Assembly: GCF_963966145.1 (NCBI RefSeq)
Contig: NC_091053.1
Coordinates: 868,001-932,000, forward strand
Source: Tenebrio molitor
Taxonomy: Eukaryota > Arthropoda > Insecta > Coleoptera > Tenebrionidae
DNA length: 64,000 nt
Direction: 5' to 3'
A model generated the notes under the pieces. It was not told the DNA's origin and did not search any database. It saw only the letters and a list, made by a program, of their open reading frames with translations. Each line of letters begins with the position of its first letter. Position 1 is the stretch's first letter. Shown piece by piece: positions 36,240 to 48,515 of the stretch. The translations under genes and the position numbers were made by a program.

Positions 36240-36419
36240 CCCTGGTTAGATCCAACGACGTCACTTTGCCGTTGAAGAGGATATTGTTGGCACTGGATTC
36301 CGAACGGGTGTCCCAGAAACGTATGCTCTTGTCGAAGTGACCGCTGACGATGGTGGATCCGGAACTGTCCACTATCACCAAGTCGTTGCAGCTGGAACCG
36401 GCGAATTTCGTCTCTATAC
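36240..36419 (-). CDS. Atg16: ATG16 (ATG16L1-like) exon, WD40 blades
   Basis: A 180-bp exon between an acceptor (TTTTTGCAG|GTATAG) and a donor (CCAGGG|GTGAGT), in phase 1 on both sides. It completes ACIETKFAGSSCNDLVIVD and encodes SGHFDKSIRFWDTRSES and NILFNGKVTSLDLTR. These are very close to ATG16L1 family sequence. In human ATG16L1 the segment FAGSSCND...HFDKK contains F467 and K490, which are needed for V-ATPase-dependent lipidation of ATG8 on single membranes. Here the phenylalanine is kept, but the position matching K490 is serine (codon 36327-36325). That residue numbering is from memory. Confidence 0.95.
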
Positions 36420-36689
36420 CTGCAAAAATATTCACTTTTTTTACAAGTGGGAACGTTACACCCACGAGCGCAGCGAGTGTGGTAATCACACGCGTACAAA
36501 AGTGGTTCACACGCATCATTTTTGCAGCACCAATTCAAAAAGTTGTAGATATTTAGATTAGGTAAACCAGCTTAAAAAAGTGCAATTTTAGTAAAATGTG
36601 AAATGAAGTTTCCCAAAAAAAGTAAAATAAAGTTGTTAAATAATACGTTTATTCATTACGTAAATATAGATACATTATGCTAGTTATAA

Positions 36690-36740
36690 ATTACACCCGT
36701 GACTTATTATAAGTCACTTGTGATTTATCATAAGTCACAG
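36690..36740. repeat. Pair of GTGACTTAT-ATAAGTCAC palindromes
   Basis: GTGACTTATTATAAGTCAC is followed after two bases by GTGATTTATCATAAGTCAC. Each can fold on itself. They lie in the intron between the 36.2 and 40.3 kb exons. Confidence 0.75.
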
Positions 36741-36744
36741 ATCT

Positions 36745-39700
36745 TAAAAATTTTGTAATCTAAGTGTTTTATGAAAAAAAGTCGTAGGTCGTAGATAAAA
36801 CGTTGTATTTAACTCGCGAATAATGCCTACAATCCACTGTGGTGATTAAAAAACTCGCCTGCGGCTCGTTTTTTAACTTTCACCCTCGTGGATTATGATA
36901 GGCATTATTAGCTCGTCAAATAATATACAATTTTTTTAAATAAAGTATAATAATAATGAAGTACTTTATTTTAGACTGGAGGGTAACGCCTTAGCGTGCA
37001 GCTGGCGAACGCGAAATGAAGATGAAAAGAAAAGAAGTGATAATAACAGACGGAATGTTGATAACCGTAAAAATTATAATCGTCTGCTAAATCAGATTAT
37101 ATTAAAATACTGAGAAACGGCGAATGTCAAATATGGGAATGGCGTTATTATAACGGAATCCCATAAAATATTGTTGAATATACATCTAATTACGAAGCAT
37201 ATAATTTATGTAAGTAAGCAAATAGTTGCTTGTTAGCATATAATATTGTTTGTGTTTTTTATTTATACCAGGAATGAGGTATTCTCAAGAGTGTAGGAAA
37301 AAAACAGTGTTAACATCTCTATCAGATCTATTAGCGGTCAGTAATTACGGAGCATTTTTTGCTGGAGCAATCAAGTTCTTTTACACACCTGTGGTGTGAA
37401 GGATATGTGAGCTTTTCAACAATCATCTCGCTAAAATCGGAATTTTTTACTAGTTAAAAACGAAACAAACAAAATCAAAAAATTGGGTAAAGTAATCACA
37501 CGGAGGAGGAAATGAAACTTACTGCGGAGGGAAAAAAAAACACTAAAATCTAGAAAAACTTTCTCATAATTAGAGCATCAGAGTAAGCACACTTGCCGTT
37601 ACCAAGGTCACGTTTATTTTATTGGAAAAATTAATTCTGGTAGAAAAGAGATTGTTGCGTGGGACATCCTCGAAGAGGCTAAAGCGGCACAATTGGATTT
37701 AGTCAAAAAACATAAGGAAAATGTAATTTTTGCCTATTTTTCATGCAAGTCGAAGACATTAACGTCAAAAACAATGTTGTATAATTTATAGGAGTATTAA
37801 TTAATAAACAATTACTCGGGACGTTTTTACTTTTACTGCCTGGAGAGACAATTCTATTGTGTTCTTTCCTCTATACTTTCGGCCATAAAACGAGAGAACA
37901 ATACATTTGGCGGTTTGTGTTCCGCAAGGGTCTCCACGCAGCCCCGCGCTTTTTTCCCTGCCACCATCACACTTTCTGCGTCCATCCGGCTCTTTAGGAG
38001 TCGATCTCACGTCCGGCCCTTGCAGCAACAAATTTGCATCGCTGCGACACGTCGAATTTAAATGTCAATTCGACAATGTCGGGGGTGTTTGTTAAAATTC
38101 GTAGACCGTACCGCGGCTAAAATACACAATAGAGGTGCGTTCGCGCCGGATTCGAAGATTCATGAATCAATCGAGTGATGCTGTCGGCATCAGCTCGGGC
38201 GATGAAGGAATGTAAATTTTCACTCAAACACGTCGACCGATCTTGCAGATGTAGATCAGCCTTGATTGTGCCTTTAACAACGAGAACGTGTAATTTTCAT
38301 CGATTCACATACCATGTTGCTCGATAAAGACCGGCTTGCGTAAATGGGGATCTCCAAATGAGTGGTTCGTGGTGGTCGATGTTGACACTGTCTTCCAAAG
38401 GACTTGTCATTATCGATGATGTGCGTCATTTTGAAATCGAATTGGTGTTTGAAAATTAATTGGAAACATTGAGGAAGGTCGAAAAGAGAGAAAAGTCACC
38501 TGAAGGAGGAAAAACTACTCCACAGAAAAATCTTTCAATATACAGGGTGTTTTTGAAAGTTGTGCAGAAATTTTAACCACGAGCTACTGGCTTCATGTAG
38601 AACTCGGAAATAATATTTAAAAAATTCTGTCAAAAAATAAAATGACATTTATTTTTTAAGCTACAATTTTTTTTTATTGCTTTTAGTGTTCTACGTTGTT
38701 CCACAGCCTCGTTGGTAAAATTTCGGCACATTTTAAAAATACACCCTGTATATCATATTTTATAAAAATGGTTAATTGCAAGGCAGCATTTGTTCCAACA
38801 ACATATATTTTTGTTTTTTATGACCCATTTTACACCTCAATTTGCAGACGATTTAATAAAAAAGGGAGGAAATTAAATTTTAAAAAGGCAGAAACAAGAT
38901 ATTTTTTTGCATAAAACTAATTACATTTCATTACCGAATTTTATAGACACGACATCTTTCCCAATGAATTTTAAAATCACTGCCGTGTTGTGTTTTTATT
39001 ACCAGAACAACTCGTGCTTATTAGTGATAAGTTGAAAAATAAGAATTTAAATTTCACGACAGGGGTTGAAAGTGTTAGTGTTTCAAGTATGGCGCCAGTT
39101 TACTGGCGGCAGCCCGGAAAAGAAATTAAGGCGTAGACAGTGCAACCAACGTAGTCCATTAAATCGGTGTGGATGGTACCGTAAATCGTGCATCGGTCCC
39201 ATATGAAAGTTTTCCCAGCTAGGAAATGCACCACCGCACAGAGCGGCACAACTTCCAGCGGCCATAAAATAAATTGAAAACTGCTACACAGAACAGGGAA
39301 AACCATTAATTCCGGTCCCAGTCTGAATTTAACATAGAAAAGTATGCAGAATACAGATAAGTGTTGAAAAATGTCGTCTCATAATTTAATTTAAAATCAA
39401 TTTGGGGAAGTTAGTGACGCGCCGGTGACAAGAAAATTTGTGAACGAACAGACATCGATTTCGTCCCCTTTTTCTCTTCTCTGACCCCCACCCACCCGGT
39501 CTCGTCCCCGACAATCTTTCAACGTTTAATCTCCTCCGATGGAGTAGGTAGAGGAGGAGGATGAAGTGTCCCATAAATTGTTAACGGCTTTTTTACTATT
39601 TTTCCTTTCGACGATATTAAAATCGGCGGCTGGCGTCTCTTTCGGCACCGTTAATGGACATCAAAATGCAATAACTCCGAACAATGATGCGGAACGAACA

Positions 39701-40310
39701 GACGTCTCAGGTATCCGCCGGAAACTGACGACGGGACCGAGGTGTTACACCGGTGAGGCCCCGAGCGACAGACCGGACGCGTCCAACTTTTTTTGTCCTG
39801 TTTGTTCCGTCTCGCACCGGTTTCACTCTCCTCCGGCACCAGAAAAACGAACCACGAGGGTCGCAGTCAGCACATTCCAAAAAAAAATTGCCAAGGGTGC
39901 GTCTGTGGCGTGACGCTGACTAACGCCTTTGGGTCAAACTGTTACCCTGGCGCGAAAACCACGTCCACGAGACATGTTGAGCTCATCGAGGTCTACAACA
40001 AAGTCCCAGAAGGAATCTCTCCAAAATTTGTAGATTTTGACATATACATACATAATTATTTTTGCGAAAATTTTTCAACATATTTTTTGACCGATTCCAA
40101 TACTTTTATGCGTTGGAGAAACATTTAGAATTGATTCTCTCGATTCTCTACTGTGCTTGGAACAAGTAAAAAAAATATCTGGGTGTTTTTTTAAAACGTT
40201 GGCGGTTACAACCGTACACCGTAGAAAAAATAATTAGTCCGCCGTCTGTGATAACTGTGTACGATAACACACGCGACCACTCCGACTTAAACACGAACAA
40301 GTCTATACTT
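36745..40310. other. ATG16 intron (3,893 bp in all), no further exon seen
   Basis: Apart from the TACAGGGTGT element at 38541 and a short block near 37570 shared with 30.5 kb, nothing is recognisable. The frames at 39566-40128 are chance frames without family features. Confidence 0.45.
38541..38752. mobile_element. TACAGGGTGT-family element, monomer
   Basis: It starts TACAGGGTGTTTTTGAAAGT, contains CTTCATGTAGAACTCGG and AAAATTTCGGCACATTTT, and ends ACACCCTGTATA. No protein is encoded. Confidence 0.8.
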
Positions 40311-40312
40311 AC

Positions 40313-40433
40313 AGGCTCTGCTTCTGAGATCCCATATCTTAAGGGTACGATCGTGACTGCCGGTGACGACTTTGGACGCTTCGCCGAGAAACTTGGCCGC
40401 CATCACCTTGCCAGAATGTCCAGTCAGCGTGTG
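40313..40433 (-). CDS. Atg16: ATG16 (ATG16L1-like) most upstream exon found, WD40 blade
   Basis: The exon runs from an acceptor (TTATTTGCAG|CAC) to a donor (GAGCCT|GTAAGT). It starts in phase 0 and ends in phase 1, so T joins GT to give cysteine. It encodes HTLTGHSGKVMAAKFLGE and GSHDRTLKIWDLRSRAC, nearly the family consensus. With the four exons downstream it gives 208 in-frame residues to the stop, about the length of the same part of human ATG16L1. ATG16 binds the ATG12-ATG5 conjugate and directs ATG8/LC3 lipidation to the phagophore. Its WD40 domain serves adaptor binding and non-canonical lipidation. The exon upstream, expected to end in the RLR-type residues before HTLTGH, was not found. 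Confidence 0.95.
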
Positions 40434-43400
40434 CTGCAAATAAAAACGACAAACTTGAACGATTGGATTATCTCGCGGTCCCCCGTGCATGTATCAGCAA
40501 TGTGATGGTTGCACTAGAAAGATAGGAAATCGTTCCTATCACGATCGGTATTGCCGCTGCGAAATCGAGCATGTCTCTGCTTGGACATGGAATGATTTAA
40601 AGCAATACCACAATGTCTGCGGGACGCTCCGTTTTTACCAAATAAGCCGCACGGATCGATCCCGAATGCGAACAGGGAGGGCTTGTTTTTGTTGGAAGAG
40701 TCTTCACCAGACTTGTTCTACGACAAATCGGACTAATAATTCCAAACGTGACAGATCAATACACCGAATAAGCTCTCATTTCCGAAAAAATTCGCAAAAA
40801 CGCCTTCCTGCTGGGATAGAGCACCTTAAGGTCCTGGTTTGAAACCTTGCGTCATTCGGAACAGCTTTCTCTGAATTTTCCGTGGAAAGCATTCTTCTTA
40901 GTGGAAGCTATAAGTTCAGAATGCAGTTTCTTACTTCCAACCGAGCATCGTGGCCAAGCGCCTAGCGCGCCACTTTGCACTCGGAAGGTCCGGGGTTCTA
41001 ATCCCGGGACCGCCTGACTTGGTGTGGGTTTTTTTCATTTCATTTCATTTCCTTTGAGTTCGGAACTCGGTACATCGTTTGCGCCTTTGGACAAAGAGCA
41101 ATTATGTCAAAGGAACGTGAAGGGTCCAAGGGTCTAGGACTAGAAGAACAAGGAAAATCATGGGAGAGACTCGATACTGCTCAACGGACTGCGGGACATC
41201 AAGAAGAACATTTTCATGATTTTTTCTTTCTCGTTCAAAGCAGTGACTTGCTCCTTTCGTTCCTCCAAGTGATGTTCCAGGAGTTCGCGTTTGAAATTCT
41301 TCTATTCTTCTCCCAGATTTTTGCATACGATAACTTTTTTTGTTCTTCTAATTTTTGTTATATTCTATTTGTGACCAGTTGGCTCTCGTATTTAATGCGG
41401 ATGTAGGAAACTCGGGTCGGGGGAAGAGGTGGCGAATCAGACAATCCCTTTACCAAATCTGGATGTAACCCTTTCCCTTAATAATCGCCGAATCTAATGA
41501 GAAACGGGCGGAGGACTGCACGAGTGAAAACATTAATTGAGTTTTAGCACGTTTATAAATATTTAACCGTCCTATTTATCTCTCCTCATGCAAATGCGAA
41601 CTACTACATCATCCTTTGACAAGTCCCAACGTCATTAATTTCCTGCTGATGATTCGGCTTTGATTCCGTTGATTAGACACCTGCACCGGAGCAGAAAAAA
41701 ACCTCTAATAATTGGGAGGAGACTCCTCCGATACCACCGTCACTCCAACAACAATAACCACTATATTTCGAAACGGCTCCCTTCCATGGAGTGTGTAATT
41801 TCCTGTGAATCGATTGTGTCTAGTACGTAAGCCGTGTTATAAAAGAAAAATCAATTGGGAACAATCACTTCTGATGGACTCGAAATTCAGGAAGGTATAA
41901 ATTACTCCGCCACTTGAACGTGAGCGCTTACGTGTACACCACATTGGGAAATTAACTTCCTCGTTCCTACCTACCATTTTTCCGCTTTCCACATTGCCGA
42001 TAGATTGTGTGCAAATCGCACGACAACATTTTCCCTTCGACGCTTCAACAGTTCAAACTTTGCCTGCCAATTGCAACAAAGGGAATCGAACCGGCTGCAA
42101 TTAAAGCTGCACATCATGCAAAATATTAGCGACGAACGACGAATTTTCCGGAACAATGCGCACCGACAAAGGTCGACCCGATCAACAACAACAATAAAAT
42201 AAATTAGCATATTGACAATAATTACAGTGTTCAATTGAACGCGCAACGGTAATTATTATCGCTAGAAGAGTTCTGCGGTGGTGGTGCACAATTATTTACG
42301 GCCTTCTCTTGGAGCTTCACCATTTAGATAACTGTTGTGTCGACTTGGGCCGAGTTAATTAAAATTTTAAATTATCGACGGGACTGTTCGTTTTTCCAAA
42401 CTGCTCAAATAAATCTGCCTCGAGGAGTGACATTTCCTCATCACAAAATAGCCCAATCGGTAGACAATATCTTTCAAAATCACCTCCGCATCAAGAAAAA
42501 TGGGAGAAGCAAATTAATGTTTTCGGTAGATACGTTTGTAAATTTAAGATAAGATAAAAATCGACAAAAACTGTGACCTCTGTAAAAATTCTTTTAAATA
42601 TTATTACAACATTAACAAACTTTTCCTGGAACAGTATTCACTCAGGAGTAATCATGATCCTACACTTTACTTCGGTGTTCATATCTGATACACCTGAAAG
42701 AAAGTTACGCAAACTTTGTGCTTCATTACTGCCACTTTTCTGACTTTTAAAACATTGTACGTTAATAAAGCAAACAGTAATTAATTACTAATCAGATATA
42801 TCAGGTGGTCATTTAAATTTCTCTTCAAAGTTTTGGTGCTGCAACACTCGAGTCAACGCCCCGACAGTTTGGTCCTTCGAGCCGGACATGAACCAGCGAC
42901 CACTCGTCAGTCGGCAGCGCAAAAACCCAACGCAAAAAGTGAGGTTAGATTTAAACAGCTGATCCGTGATCGTAATCCGTGGTGCATTCACAATCGACTC
43001 TTCAACGCCCACTTCGAGAATAATTAATTGAATACCCGATATTTTGTAACGATTTATCTGATCCACAATTAGAAAAGCAGAACTGGTGCCAATACCACCT
43101 TCTTTATTGACTATATTTTGCTGCGTTCGTGACCAGCCAACTATATTTTTTACTTTGGTGAGAAGCGAACTGCTCTGAAAGGTTTCCGGGCTGGTGATAA
43201 TTTATTAATTTTTTTTACAAGTAATGACACCACTTCCGACTTTTAATGCAGCTAATGGGTTTGTTTCACATGCAAGTTGAGAAATTTATTTAAATTTAAA
43301 AACGGGAAAACGAAGCAATTAATCAAAACCACTGGAATACGTTAGCAATTTGTAACGATCCGTTCATTGTCTGACGTAGAAGCAAAACACTTTTTAGGCA

Positions 43401-45155
43401 CCCTTAATGAAAAAGGTCATTTTACGTACTCCCATGCAGACGAAAAGTAACTCTTTTTCGGACGCACTTTTTCGTACGCACTTTTCAAGGCACTTTAATT
43501 TCTGCACGGTCCAAAGTACGATTGCTTTTTCAACGATTCGAATGGGTGAAAAGCGAATCCAATCAGGTACTGCCTTCTCATGTTCGATCGGTAATTCCGC
43601 GGCCGTAAACTTTATTTCCATAATTTAAGTTTTATCTGCATTTTACAAGCCAGATGATGGCTTTTAAGGAACTTAACGAGCAGCTTTTTGCTCTTTATAA
43701 AATTTTAATCTTGGAACCAGGAGGAATCGACAGACGAAAGGAAGATGATGCTTCTTCGGGGTCTCCGGTGAGATGGCGTACCCCGGAGAGTTTTACCATC
43801 CGCGCGAACCGATTACCATAAAGTTTAAGCGGCATTTAATTACAATTAACACAACTAGTTACAAAGCTGTTTCGATCTGCAGTTAATGAAACTACATTAC
43901 CACTAATTAGCTGGTGGGTCGCGAATTCTGACAATAACACTTCAATTATAACCGGATCCGGTGATTTCGACTCCCTTTTGGTAGACCGTAAATCACGTGA
44001 CGTCGCGTGATTTATGTCCGACCCAAAAACGAAATAACTTTCCAGGTATTTAATATCAAAACTTTTTAAATTCCGACCTCTAAGATTATTAGAGTAAAAA
44101 AACAGAATGTCATAAAGGCGGGCAATAAAGCGGAGGAATCTTTTAAAAGATAAAGTGACGTTGCGAGGGTGGAATTTATGAAAATACATAATAACTGGAA
44201 CTCCTCCACTTCATTTCGTTCGGTTCCTGGCCAGGATTCCATCAACTAATTAAATCGCTTGATTTCGGGACGCGTTACAAACCAGAGGCGCAGATAAACA
44301 TATTGGAACAAAGTTCTCCTCTTGGTAACTTCACAACTTCTTGCCTCCGATACTAGCTACATTTCGGTTTACCACCTTTTCGCTTAATTGTTGTTGTACT
44401 TTAATCAAGCGAGAGGCAAAAGTGCCCCGGGTCGCGTGCACTCCCATTCTTTTTGATTTATACACCGAAGGGTCCCCGGCGAGTACATAAATGCGAACCG
44501 AGGAGGCTCTTAATTGTCAAAGTCGACTCTCCTCGTTAGGAAGTTGAGGCAAGTTGGATTTCTTATTTATCCTTAATGAAATCATAACGAGCCGTTTATG
44601 TAGTCGACTACCAGGCAATACCCGTTGTCGGCACCGTAAACAACGGCTAATTGCTGTGGTATATTTGGAATTTTTCAATCAGAAACTGCAACCATAAATT
44701 CACCTAATGGCCAACCCACTTCGAGCGATGTAATATGCGTGGGTGGTCAAATAACATCCAAAATCGAAAAACAAGACCCAATTTAGTATCACGCTGATGA
44801 CTCTAACGCGCCCTTAGTGGAAGTGGAAGTGTACGGGATCGGGGGCGGCACGATGCCCGTGTCGAAGGTTAAGACCGATATGAAAGCAAAACTGTATTCT
44901 ATTGGTCTCTGGGGCGCACTTACCCCAAATCGCTCGAAATTAAGAAGTTTTTTATTTCTTTCCGAGCCGGATCCGACACCCGGACGCCACCGTGAGGGTA
45001 GATTTCATAAATCCCCCAAGGTTTTTCAGCCGCCACTCTCGCACATATTTAATTTTGAAAACTGTTTTTTCATCAAGACCGCCACGAAAAAAAGACATTT
45101 TACGCAGAGTGAACAAAAGCAATTGATACATATTAAGTAAGCATTACTAAAAATA
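40434..45155. other. Probable ATG16 intron or upstream DNA, no exon seen
   Basis: Besides a SINE at 40940 I see no coding exon on either strand. A 26-bp near-palindrome lies at 43989-44014. A block at 42834-42925 (TGGTGCTGCAACACTCGAG...) looks like a retroelement fragment but is unassigned. The frame 44817-45140 is open but has no family features. Confidence 0.35.
40940..41036 (+). mobile_element. tRNA-derived SINE, 3'-truncated copy
   Basis: It contains the head CCGAGCATCGTGGCCAAGCG, the B-box-like GGGGTTCTAATCCCGGG and CTTGGTGTGGGTTTTTTTC, then stops in a TTTCA repeat. The body of the family is missing. Confidence 0.8.
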
Positions 45156-45159
45156 GTGT

Positions 45160-45255
45160 AGTAGTGGTCATGGCTCAGGGGCTAGATACTAGCTTGTCAC
45201 CCATACCGCCCGGGTTCGATTCCCGGTTAAATCATCAGGTTTTTTTCAAATCACT
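45160..45255 (+). mobile_element. Second tRNA-like SINE or tRNA pseudogene
   Basis: An A-box-like TGGCTCAGGGGCTAGA and a good B box (GGGTTCGATTCCCGG) are spaced as in tRNA-derived sequences and followed by CAGGTTTTTTTC. It differs from the four-copy SINE. No clean cloverleaf with an anticodon stem was made out, so a functional tRNA gene is unlikely. Confidence 0.55.
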
Positions 45256-45332
45256 ACAATCTTTCGGAGGAGATGTAAAGCTTTCTGTCCCAGTACTCAC
45301 TTAGTAGTAGTTGTTAGATCATGTTAGAGGCG

Positions 45333-45725
45333 CTTTTATAAACAACCAAATGTAACTATGACACCTGAACATATCATGCAAACGCGATTTCCAACTCGAA
45401 AAAACTTTTTTTGTGCTTAACAAGCTTAAAAATGATAATAGGGGTTGCTTTTTGTGGGTGTCAAGCGACGAAGGTGACGATATACTCAGAGGATGAAATA
45501 GGGGTGAAGCGGCGAAGGTGAGGGTATTTCCAACTCGAAAAAACTGTCTTTTTTTCTTAACAGGGTTGAAAATGGTAGTAGGGGTTGGTTTTTGTAAAAT
45601 TAAAGTAGGCAGTGATTTTCTTCTTGTTTTGAAGATTAAGTGTACAAAATTTCATCAAGATCGGAGTAAAACTGTAGATTTGCATACAAAATATACAAAC
45701 AAACATTCAGTTTTATATATATAGA
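45333..45725 (-). mobile_element. Helitron copy, 3'-truncated
   Basis: On the minus strand it starts TC at 45725-45724 after an A and extends through the conserved left half to the CTTTTATAAACAACC block, stopping just before the captured exon. Confidence 0.8.
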
Positions 45726-45729
45726 TGAG

Positions 45730-47385
45730 CCAAAAAAATCATAGAAAAAAAAACCGATATGGTTTTGATCTATGGCGAAGCCCGTGGACTTTCAGAGCTA
45801 ACACGGCAAATTTACGGTGAAAGGTTTCTTCAAGGGATACTTCCCAATACACGAACCTTTGTAAACGTTGTGCAGCATCTTCGCGAAATGAATAAGCGGT
45901 ATCTTGGATCGCATTTTAGTTGCAAAATCTATTGCAATCGATCAGTTCGATGTACTTATTTCGTTTTTCATCAAAATCGGTGAACCCGCAAAGTGCGTCG
46001 CGCCAGGATAAAAATATCAAGTGATCCGGGATCATCCATCGTAGGGCCCGCGCATTCCATTTCGCACTGTGCACTTCATAAAATGGTGATGAGCACGTAA
46101 ACTGTTCATTTTGTGGGAACAGAAAACCGACACAAAACTGTAATGCGGCGACCGCAATGTAATTTTCATTCGTGTTGTAATGTTGGTCGGCGGTTGCGTA
46201 CTTCCAAATTGAATTTTAATTTCTTTCGCCTTTTAAGCTGCGTCCCGTGTTACTGCTCGTACTGCTCGTACCAACGCTAACCATGCATTCTTTCATCAGC
46301 GCCGACAGTTTCGATTAGTTTCGACAGATAGCTGGCGCCACGCAAGGTTGCTACCGGGGCCCGATCCTCTTCATCAAAAAATACCGGACGCTGTCGCAAT
46401 TTTCGTCGATCGTTGCAACATAATAATGTATTTTTAATCGGATCAATTTGCAACATAACATGAATCAACAGAGCTTCTATTAATTATGACGGTGCAAGTC
46501 CGGACGTGATTGGCATATCGACTGTGGCGTCAAACCAACTCCGGAGGAAAATATCGTTCGATTCTTGTGTGCCATACTGATTTCCTGGAGAAACCGCTAA
46601 ACAGGAAGAGACCAATAAAACCGTTTATGGGATGCTGTTTTCGTCCTTTTGATCGGAATGATGGGAATAACGATCGTTCGGTTTTACTACCTTGTTAACG
46701 GACATAATTAAAAATGGGTGATGCTTTGAGCTTTCGGGTCGAACTGATCGCGTGTGACGTGACTCGTCGGTATTAATTTGCAACGATTCGCAACATTCTG
46801 ACGGATGTGAAAGAAAAGGAGACGCGACAATTGGCCGTAAAAAACGGATTTCGAATTCGCGGAGCTGGATGCACTTGGTGTGTCCTCGATAAAGCCGCGT
46901 TTTACATAAAGCAAACAGGACCATTTTTTTTTATTTCATTAAAGTGGAAAATTTGCAAACCGCACACGCGGAAAACTTTCCAATTTGGAAAAAACTGGAA
47001 AGTTTTCAGTGACTGCGCGAAAAATTGACTTGAAAAATTTCTTTTCAACAAATTTTTTCGTGTTTTTTTAATTTAACTTCCTTCAAAATTGCCATTGCGC
47101 AATAATTCTTGGTCTTGTGGATCCCTCTCGAGAGTTTTATCATATGAATTGCTTTTGGTCTGACCTGGTTCACATTTTAGACAGTAAAAAGTTTTTAATT
47201 TGTTTGCCAATTTCAATTTGCACACCATCTGGCATATTATCTTTAATTAAAATCTTTGATTTATTAAAAAAAAATTGATTTGGTTTTGAGGAAATAGCAA
47301 GAAACAAATATTTTCTTGTTTTTTTTTCACCTAACTTCCTTCGAAATTGCCCAAAAGTATTATTTTTGGTCTAGTGAAATTCTCT
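45730..47385. other. No gene seen
   Basis: Short frames at 45759-45983, 46510-46698 and 46625-47028 are open on both strands but show no domains. No repeat is recognised. Confidence 0.4.
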
Positions 47386-47388
47386 CGT

Positions 47389-47599
47389 GTGAGGGTATTT
47401 CCAACTCGAAAAAACTGTCTTTTTTCTTAACAGGGTTGAAAATGGTAGTAGGGGTTGGTTTTTGCAAAATTAAAGTAGACAGTAATTTTCTTCTTGTTTT
47501 GAAGATCAAGTGTACAAAATTTCATCAAGATAGGAGTAAAACTGTAGATTTGCATACAAAATATACAAACAAACAGACATTCAGTTTTATATATATAGA
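47389..47599 (-). mobile_element. Helitron left-end fragment
   Basis: The left 210 bp of the family on the minus strand, from TC at 47599-47598 to the AACTCGAAAAAAC...TACCCTCAC block. The 3' part is missing. Confidence 0.8.
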
Positions 47600-47609
47600 T
47601 TTTTGTATC

Positions 47610-48510
47610 AAGAAATCAAGAAGAGAGACAACGAACAAACAATGGAACGAAGATTTCTTCGCAGCTACCCATCCAAATATTATCTGCACTCAGCGTTGCT
47701 TAACTTTTCTGATCAAATGATACAGAGAGACGTTTGCTCCTTTGCTGTCATAATATTTACGAATTTCCCCGCGTTATTTCAATACGCAAATGTTAGTTAA
47801 CGTAACGTACGCGTATTTAATTGCGTACTTATTATTTAATAAACCATCTTGTTAGTCGCAGTAAATTACACGAATCCTCGGAATCGAATTTCACTTTTTG
47901 TTCGTTTTGTCGTCAGTGTAATCCGAGATTCACTCCTCGATATTTTTTCCTGCAGACACAAATCACAAAATATCGCAAATATTTCCACACACCAAATTGA
48001 CAGATCGTTTTACCCAATTACCTATACAGTTGTAGCGTTTTTTTGATTAAATTCGATCCGGACACACCCTTTTCGCAATTTATTGTTTTACAAACTATGA
48101 CAAATTGCCGGTTCACGTTTTACCGTTGCGTCTCACTGACCTACGCCGAAACTTGACCGAAATCCGACAATTGTTTCTCACATTCTCATTTTTTCCATGT
48201 ACGGTAAACCACGCACATCGATGCGGTTTCGGCAAACCAAAACAGGTACAAATACAGCGAATTTTCGAAATTCTTTGCTTGCAAATTTGGTGGTAAATAA
48301 CCATCTGTTCCCCATCATAAATCTTTATTATTGTTGTCTTTACATTTTGTTTGAAGATGTTCTTAGAGGTATTTTGAATAGAGAAGAACCTGTCACGTGG
48401 CCTTTACTACGCGTTGAAATAGAAAGGACACCGAGCGCAGTGGCGTAGCAAATTGTTTTTTCTCAGCTGGCTGATTGACGTTCGACATAGATTGATTTAT
48501 GTGACATTTT
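47610..48510. other. No gene seen
   Basis: AT-rich sequence with overlapping chance frames on both strands. Confidence 0.4.
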
Positions 48511-48515
48511 AAAAA

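Noticed and set aside
42809..43066. Minus-strand frame as an extra ATG16 WD40 exon
   Set aside because: GRWFMSGSKDQTV is WD-like, but it lacks the expected ATG16 residues, the closing W-D and a donor in phase 0 before the 40433 acceptor.
44817..45140. 107-codon plus-strand frame
   Set aside because: No family resemblance and low-complexity basic C-terminus. No splice or promoter signals tie it to a gene.
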